64,000 nucleotides of DNA, taken from positions 492,565 to 556,564 of the forward strand of contig NZ_BSFK01000016.1 of NCBI RefSeq assembly GCF_027922305.1, read 5' to 3'. A model generated the notes under the pieces. That model saw only the letters and a list, made by a program, of their open reading frames with translations, was not told the origin of the DNA and did not search any database. This document shows, piece after piece, positions 58,937 to 64,000 of this stretch (position 1 is its first letter; each line of letters starts with the position of its first letter). This stretch comes from Methylopila jiangsuensis (GTDB taxonomy: Bacteria > Pseudomonadota > Alphaproteobacteria > Rhizobiales > Methylopilaceae). Made by a program: the position numbers and the translations under genes.

Positions 58937-59061
58937 GGGTCTTCAACCTTCTCGTCACGCCGTCGGGCCGCGTTGTAGCACGTCGCGCGGCGCAGTCGAG
59001 CGCCGCTTGCCCGCGCGGGTCCGTCCCGCTACCTCGGGCGGGCGCAGCACGGGGAGACGGC

Positions 59062-60564
59062 ATGAGCGAAACGGCCACATCGGACCGGGGCGTCGTCCTC
59101 GCGCCGCACCGCGCCGCGGCGGAAGCCGGGCGGATGGCGCTGGCGGAGGGCGGGACCGCCCATGAGGCGGTGGTCGCCATGGCGGCGGCGACCGCGGTCG
59201 CCTGCCCGCACCGGGCCGCGCTCGGCTCGGACGCGGCGTGGCTGATCCGGGAGCCTTCGGGGAAGGTCTTCGCGCTCGACGCCTGCGGCCGGGCGGGCGC
59301 CGGCGCACACCGCCGCGCCTACGAGCGCGCGGGCTTCGACGCCATCCCGGCGACCGGGCCATGGGCCGCGCTCGCCGCGCCGGCCGCGGTGGAGGGCTGG
59401 CGCGTGGCGCTGGAGATGGCCGCGGCCGCGGGCGGGCGCCTGCCGCTCGACCTGCTGCTGGGCGAAGCCGCGCGGCTCGCCCGCGAGGGCGTTCCCGTCT
59501 CCGACGATCTGGCTCTCGCGCCCGTTTCGCCCGATCTCGCCGCCGCGCCGGGCTTCGCCCGCGGCTTTCTCGACGGGGACGGCGAACGGCTGAAGCCGGG
59601 CGCGCCGCTGATCCAGCCCCGGCTCGCCGACACGCTGGATCATCTCTCCCGCGCCGGTCTCGCGGATGTCTACGACGGCGACGTGGGCCGGGAGCTCGCC
59701 GCCGATCTGGAGCGCATGGGCGCGCCGCTGACCCGCGAGGATCTGCGCGCCCGCCGCGCCACGGTCTCGGCGCCGGCGGTTCAGCCCATGGGGCCGGACC
59801 GCGCGCTGGGTTTCGCTTTCGCGCCGGGGCGGCGGCTGAGGACGGCGCTGGCGCTGCTCGACCGCGCGCCGCCGAGGTCCGACGGCGACGCGGGCTTCGT
59901 GCAGGCGGTTCTGGCGGCGGCCGCGCGGTCGCGCGCGCTGGCGGAGGACGGGCCGCTGTCTCCGCAGAGGTTCGACGAAGAGGCCGGGCTCCTCGACCTC
60001 CGCCGGGCCGCCGCGCTGGGGGACGAGGCTCCCGGCGGCGAGGTCGTTCTGGCCGCGGTCGATTCGTCCGGGCGGCTGGCGCTCTGCGCCATGGGGCTCT
60101 TCGGCCTGTTCGGCTCCGGTTGCGTGTCGAAGGCGACCGGCGTGCTGCTGCACAATCGCGGCGCGGCCTTCGCGCTCGATCCCGCCTCGCCCGACGCGCT
60201 CGCGCCTTACGCCCGCACCCCCCGCCCGCCGGCGCCGCTGCTGATCGAGACCGCCGGACGCTGTCTCGGGCTCGCCTCGGCGGACGGGCTGGCGAGCGCG
60301 CAGGTCGCGCTCAGGGCATGGCGCTTCGGCCGGTCGGCGCATGCGGCGCTGACGGCCCCGCGGGCTTGCGTCTCGGGCGGCGCGCTGCGGCTCGAGCCCG
60401 GCTTCGACGGCGAGGACGCGGATAGGCTGGACCGTCTCGGCTACCGGGTGGAGCCCCGCGACGCGCTGGACGGTCCTGCGGCCGGACTGGTGATCCTCTC
60501 GGCCTCGGGCCGGGCGGAGGCCGCGGCGGACCCCCGCGTCGGGGCGGTGGCGCTGGGGCGATGA
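59062..60564 (+). CDS. Gamma-glutamyltransferase-like protein, catalytic Thr apparently missing
   Basis: A 500-residue protein without signal peptide. The N-terminal part (VVLAPHRAAAEAGRMALAEG, HEAVVAMAAATAVACPHRAA) and the core LFGLFGSGCVSKATGVLLHNRG match gamma-glutamyltransferases. In true enzymes the nucleophile is the first Thr of TTHxSVVD, where autocleavage occurs. Here the aligned stretch around residue 325-335 reads GGEVVLAAVD, with no Thr. So it is probably not self-processed and not a normal transferase. It may bind a ligand or act differently. It lies 73 nt upstream of phnM. Confidence 0.82.
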   Translation: MSETATSDRGVVLAPHRAAAEAGRMALAEGGTAHEAVVAMAAATAVACPHRAALGSDAAWLIREPSGKVFALDACGRAGAGAHRRAYERAGFDAIPATGPWAALAAPAAVEGWRVALEMAAAAGGRLPLDLLLGEAARLAREGVPVSDDLALAPVSPDLAAAPGFARGFLDGDGERLKPGAPLIQPRLADTLDHLSRAGLADVYDGDVGRELAADLERMGAPLTREDLRARRATVSAPAVQPMGPDRALGFAFAPGRRLRTALALLDRAPPRSDGDAGFVQAVLAAAARSRALAEDGPLSPQRFDEEAGLLDLRRAAALGDEAPGGEVVLAAVDSSGRLALCAMGLFGLFGSGCVSKATGVLLHNRGAAFALDPASPDALAPYARTPRPPAPLLIETAGRCLGLASADGLASAQVALRAWRFGRSAHAALTAPRACVSGGALRLEPGFDGEDADRLDRLGYRVEPRDALDGPAAGLVILSASGRAEAAADPRVGAVALGR

Positions 60565-60637
60565 TCGGCGGCGCCGGTTTCCTTTCCGGCCGGGCGGGTC
60601 TATCTAGCGGCGCCGGACGGAACTCTGCGGCAGGGCC

Positions 60638-61777
60638 ATGGACGTCATTCTCACCAACGCCCGGCTGGCGCTCGACCATGAGGTCGTCGCCGGCACGCTG
60701 GTCCATCGCGACGGCGTCATCCGCGACGTGTCCGGGGGCCGCTCCCATGCGGCGGGCGCGATCGACCTGGACGGCGACCTGCTGGCGCCGGGCCTGATCG
60801 AGGTCCACACCGACAACATGGAAAAGCATTTTCTCCCGCGCCCGGGCGTGATCTGGCCGAATCCGCTGGCGGCCGCGCTCGCCCATGACGCCCAGATGGC
60901 GGCGGCGGGCGTCACCACCGTCTACGACGCGGTCTGCGCCGGCGGCTACGACGGCGGGCAGGACCACCGCCGCGCGATCTTCGACCAGATGATCGACGCG
61001 CTGGAGCAGGGCGTCGCGCGGGGCCTGTTCCGCATCGACCACCGGCTGCACCTGCGCTGCGAGCTGACCGACGCCGAGCTGATGCCGGTGCTGGAGCCGC
61101 GGGTCGGCTCGCCGCTCCTGGCGCTCGCCTCGCTGATGGACCACACGCCCGGCCAGCGCCAATGGCGCAATCTGGACGACCTGCGCCGCTTCATGACCGG
61201 CAGCGGCCTGTCCCGCGAGGGCGCGGACGAGCTGCTGCGCCAGCGCATGGAGGTGGGCCGCGCCAATGTGGCCATGAACCGCCCGGCCGCGGCGGCGCTG
61301 CTGCGCGCCCGGGGCGTGGCGCTGGCGAGCCATGACGACACCACGGCGGAGGACGTGAGCGAGGCCAGGGCCGACGGCTGCGCCATCTCCGAGTTCCCGA
61401 CCACCCGCGAGGCCGCCCGCGCGGCGCGCGACGCCGGCCTCGCCACCGTCGCCGGCGCGCCCAACGTGGTGCGCGGCGGCTCCCATTCCGGCGGCGTGGC
61501 GGTGGCGGAGCTGGCGGAGGAGGGGCTGCTGGACGCCCTGTCCTCGGACTACGTGCCGTCGAGCCTGCTGCAGGCGGTGGAGCGGCTCGGGGGCGACGAC
61601 GGCGCGGGTCTCGCGAAAGCGATCGGCTACGTCACCTCCGGCCCGGCGGACATGCTGGGGCTGGCCGACCGGGGGCGGCTGAAGCCAGGCCTTCGGGCGG
61701 ACCTGATTCGCGTGGCGTTCGCCGGCGGCGCGCCCGTGGTGCGTGAAGCGACCGTCGCCGGACGGAGGGTGATGTGA
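60638..61777 (+). CDS. phnM: Alpha-D-ribose 1-methylphosphonate 5-triphosphate diphosphatase
   Basis: A 379-residue amidohydrolase-fold enzyme of the C-P lyase pathway. Metal-binding blocks LIEVHTDNMEKHFLPRPGV and ASLMDHTPGQRQW, then ASHDDTT and SSDYVPSSLLQA are typical of PhnM. The other C-P lyase genes (phnG-L) are not in the window; an overlapping DUF1045 gene follows. Confidence 0.94.
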   Translation: MDVILTNARLALDHEVVAGTLVHRDGVIRDVSGGRSHAAGAIDLDGDLLAPGLIEVHTDNMEKHFLPRPGVIWPNPLAAALAHDAQMAAAGVTTVYDAVCAGGYDGGQDHRRAIFDQMIDALEQGVARGLFRIDHRLHLRCELTDAELMPVLEPRVGSPLLALASLMDHTPGQRQWRNLDDLRRFMTGSGLSREGADELLRQRMEVGRANVAMNRPAAAALLRARGVALASHDDTTAEDVSEARADGCAISEFPTTREAARAARDAGLATVAGAPNVVRGGSHSGGVAVAELAEEGLLDALSSDYVPSSLLQAVERLGGDDGAGLAKAIGYVTSGPADMLGLADRGRLKPGLRADLIRVAFAGGAPVVREATVAGRRVM

Positions 61778-62469
61778 CCGCCCGTTACGCCATCTATTAC
61801 GCCCCCGCCCCCGAGAGCCCGCTGTGGTCCTTCGGTTCGGGCGTGCTCGGCTACGACGCCGCCTCGGGCGGCTCCGCGCCGGTGATCGCGCCGGAGGGCG
61901 TCGCGCCGGCGGACTGGGCGGCGATGACCGCCGCCCCGCGCCGCTACGGCTTCCACGCCACGCTGAAGGCGCCGTTCCATCTGCAGGACGGCGTGACCGA
62001 GGACGATCTCGTCGCCGCCGGCCGCGCCTTCGCCGCCACGCGCGCGGCCTTCGCGCTGCCCGAGCTGGAGGTGACGCGCCTCGGCGCCTATGTGGCGCTG
62101 CAGCCTTCCGGGCGTTCCGCGGAACTCGACGCGCTCGCGGGCGCCTGCGTGGAGGCGTTCGAGCCCTTCCGCGCCGCTCCCGACGCGGAGGAGCTGGCCC
62201 GCCGCCAGCAGGCGCCGCTGACCGAACGTCAGAAGGCGGCGCTGGAGCGCTGGGGCTACCCTTACGTGTTCGAGGACTTCCACTTCCACATGACGCTGGC
62301 CGGGCCGGTGGCGGACGGGCTGGCGCCGCGGGTGGTCAAGGGTCTGTCCCGGCTCTACGCCGACCATGTGGCCTTCGCCACCATCCGGGTCGAGGCCGTC
62401 GCCTTGTTCGTGGAGGACCTGCCCGGCCACGGCTTCCGCATCGTCGACCGCTTCGTGTTCGCAGGGTGA
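61774..62469 (+). CDS. DUF1045 phosphonate-linked 2H phosphoesterase
   Basis: A 231-residue protein from GTG 61774, overlapping phnM by 4 nt. Two HxT motifs, YGFHATLKAPF and FHFHMTLAGP, define the 2H phosphoesterase fold (2'-5' ligase-like). DUF1045 proteins are characteristic partners of phnM/phnN. Inferred role: hydrolysis of a cyclic ribose phosphate from C-P lyase action. Confidence 0.9.
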   Translation: MTARYAIYYAPAPESPLWSFGSGVLGYDAASGGSAPVIAPEGVAPADWAAMTAAPRRYGFHATLKAPFHLQDGVTEDDLVAAGRAFAATRAAFALPELEVTRLGAYVALQPSGRSAELDALAGACVEAFEPFRAAPDAEELARRQQAPLTERQKAALERWGYPYVFEDFHFHMTLAGPVADGLAPRVVKGLSRLYADHVAFATIRVEAVALFVEDLPGHGFRIVDRFVFAG

Positions 62470-62537
62470 GCGCGCCGGCCCTGTTTCGGCCGCATCGCCG
62501 GGCGACAAGCCGGCCGGTTTCGCAGAGGATGGCCGCC

Positions 62538-63194
62538 ATGACCCGACGCCTCCTGTCCGCCGGCCTCGCGGCCGGCCTCGCCGCCGCCGCGCTGGCCCCC
62601 GCGCCGGCCTCGGCCCATCCCCATGTGTGGGTCACGGCCCGCAGCGAGATCGTCTACGGGCCCGACGGCCGCATGAGCGCCATCCGCCACGCCTGGACCT
62701 TCGACGAGATGTTCGCCTCCTTCGCGACGCAGGGGCTCGACGCCGACGGCGACGGCAAGCTGAGCCGGGAGGAGCTGGCGCCGCTGGCGGAGGTCAACGT
62801 CACCTCGCTGAAGGAGTTCGGCTTCTTCACCTTCTCGAAGAACGGCGAGAAGAAGGTCACGTTCGCCGAACCGGTGGACTACTGGCTCGAGATGAACGGC
62901 AAGGACCTGACGCTGCGCTTCACCCTGCCGGTGAAGGCCGACGCGCCGGACAAGGGGGCGGCCCTGAAGGTCGAGGTCTACGATCCGACCTATTTCGTGG
63001 CGTTCGAGTTCGCCCAGGAGCAGCCGGCGAAGCTCATCGACGCGCCGGCGGGCTGCGCGCTGGACTTCGAGCGGCCGAAGCCGCCGAGCGAGGCGGCCGG
63101 CAAGACGCTGTCCGAGAGCTTCTTCACCGGCCTGTCGCCGGGCTCCAACTTCGGCGCCCAGTTCTCCAACGCCATCTCCGTCTCCTGCCGCTGA
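62538..63194 (+). CDS. DUF1007 family periplasmic protein
   Basis: A 218-residue protein with signal peptide (LLSAGLAAGLAAAALAPAPASA) and mature start HPHVWVTARSEIVYG, the hallmark of DUF1007. An EF-hand-like loop DADGDGKLSREEL follows WTFDEMFASF, so Ca or another ion may bind. ATG 62538 is preferred over 62529 because AGAGGA lies eight bases ahead. It precedes a NicO transporter by 2 nt, a recurrent pairing. Confidence 0.9.
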   Translation: MTRRLLSAGLAAGLAAAALAPAPASAHPHVWVTARSEIVYGPDGRMSAIRHAWTFDEMFASFATQGLDADGDGKLSREELAPLAEVNVTSLKEFGFFTFSKNGEKKVTFAEPVDYWLEMNGKDLTLRFTLPVKADAPDKGAALKVEVYDPTYFVAFEFAQEQPAKLIDAPAGCALDFERPKPPSEAAGKTLSESFFTGLSPGSNFGAQFSNAISVSCR

Positions 63195-63196
63195 CC

Positions 63197-64000
63197 GTGC
63201 TCGGGATCGCATTCCGCCGGCGGGCGTCGGCGCTCGCCCTCATGCTCGGCCTGTGCGCGCTCGCGCTCGCGCTCGCCGCCGGCGACGCGGCGGCGCAGGG
63301 GGCGGCGGGGCCGTTCGGCGTCGGCCGCCCAGATGGGCCCGGCGGCGCGCCCGAGGCCGGCACGGTCCTCGGCTGGATCGGCGCGTGGCAGTCGTCGTTC
63401 TACCGTTCGCTGTCGGAGGCGATCCGGGCGGTGAAGACCGACCGTTCGGCCTTCCTGGCGCTGGCCGGGCTCTCTTTCGCTTACGGGGTGTTCCACGCCG
63501 CGGGGCCGGGCCACGGCAAGGCGGTGATCTCGTCCTATCTGGTCGCGACCGGCGAGGGGCTGCGCCGGGGCGTCGCGCTCTCCACGCTGGCGGCGCTGGC
63601 GCAGGCGGCGACCGCAATCGGCGCGATCGGACTGCTGGCGGTGGTCATCGGCGCCACCAGCATGGCGATCGGCGCGGCGACCTGGTGGCTGGAGGCGGCG
63701 AGCTACGCCGCCATTCTCGCCGTGGGGCTGGTTCTCACGTTCCGCAAGGGCGCGGGCTTTCTCCGTGCGCTCAGGGGCCTCCCCGCCCATGTGCACGGGC
63801 CGGACTGCGCCCATGAGCATGGCGTCGACCCGAAGCTGGTGCAGGGCGACAGGCCCGACTGGCGGCGGGGCGTCGCGGCGGCGCTCGCCATCGGCCTGCG
63901 CCCCTGCACCGGCGCGCTGGTGGTGCTGGCCTTCGCCATGGCTCAGGGCGTCGCCTGGGCGGGGATCGCGGCCACCTTCGCCATGGCGGCGGGCACGGCG
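63197..64000 (+). CDS. NicO-family nickel/cobalt transporter (partial, runs off right edge)
   Basis: 268 codons are visible from GTG 63197, without a stop at the edge. After a signal or first helix (ALALMLGLCALALALAAG) come FAYGVFHAAGPGHGKAVISSYL, with the metal-binding HAxGPGHGK motif, further helices, a short His-containing loop (HVHGPDCAHEHGVD) and GLRPCTGALVVLAFA. This is the NicO/RcnA-like family moving Ni or Co across the inner membrane; direction is not certain. It starts 2 nt after DUF1007. Confidence 0.9.
   Translation, partial: MLGIAFRRRASALALMLGLCALALALAAGDAAAQGAAGPFGVGRPDGPGGAPEAGTVLGWIGAWQSSFYRSLSEAIRAVKTDRSAFLALAGLSFAYGVFHAAGPGHGKAVISSYLVATGEGLRRGVALSTLAALAQAATAIGAIGLLAVVIGATSMAIGAATWWLEAASYAAILAVGLVLTFRKGAGFLRALRGLPAHVHGPDCAHEHGVDPKLVQGDRPDWRRGVAAALAIGLRPCTGALVVLAFAMAQGVAWAGIAATFAMAAGTA

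Overview
The window is a GC-rich chromosomal segment from an alphaproteobacterium, most likely a member of the Hyphomicrobiales (Rhizobiales). Four things point there: the cysG-DUF2849-cysI-cysH-DUF934 sulfur cluster; the flagellin-FlbT-FlaF arrangement with CtrA-type promoter boxes; the waaA-lpxK-DUF2093/DUF374/DUF4170 lipid A neighbourhood; and small DUF families typical of the order (DUF6101, DUF2093, DUF4170). Genus cannot be fixed from sequence reading alone. Nearly all DNA is coding and the genes have uniform codon use. No tRNA, rRNA, insertion sequence, prophage or CRISPR array was seen.

Layout. 0-4.5 kb: assimilatory sulfate reduction operon on the minus strand, ending beyond the left edge. 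4.9-10.6 kb: a LacI-family regulator and a two-gene HAE-type RND drug efflux operon. 10.7-17.7 kb: a six-gene metal efflux operon (CzcCBA type) with several His-rich products. 17.8-19.4 kb: leuB and a DUF4174 gene. 19.6-24.6 kb: a polyamine-type ABC transporter with a divergent short-chain dehydrogenase. 24.8-27.5 kb: gabD-rpiA-DUF2059. 27.6-32.0 kb: a secreted small protein, a phospho-lyase/kinase pair with a DeoR regulator, and cbiZ. 32.1-34.4 kb: glyS, carrying a palindromic repeat inside its reading frame. 34.6-38.7 kb: flagellar filament genes. 39.0-43.1 kb: ileS-lspA-secreted protein. 43.6-51 kb: a lone glycosyltransferase, ribF, then the lipid A cluster, a CysQ/IMPase-like gene and DUF6101. 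51.3-54 kb: a small membrane protein, an ammonium transporter with a sigma-54-like promoter, and ubiA. 54.4-58.5 kb: leuC and ilvD with small genes between. 59-64 kb: a gamma-glutamyltransferase-like protein that lacks the catalytic threonine, phnM, a 2H-phosphoesterase (DUF1045), DUF1007 and the start of a NicO nickel/cobalt transporter.

Functional links. Branched-chain amino acid genes (leuB, leuC, ilvD) are scattered rather than in one operon. Sulfur assimilation, lipid A assembly, metal efflux and flagellin control form compact operons with 4-nt or longer overlaps. The most unusual items are the in-frame palindromic element in glyS, the kinase plus phospho-lyase catabolic module, the GGT-like pseudoenzyme beside phnM, a 56-codon gene beside amtB, and a family of dispersed intergenic repeats (three copies). 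I found no convincing wholly new multi-gene system.
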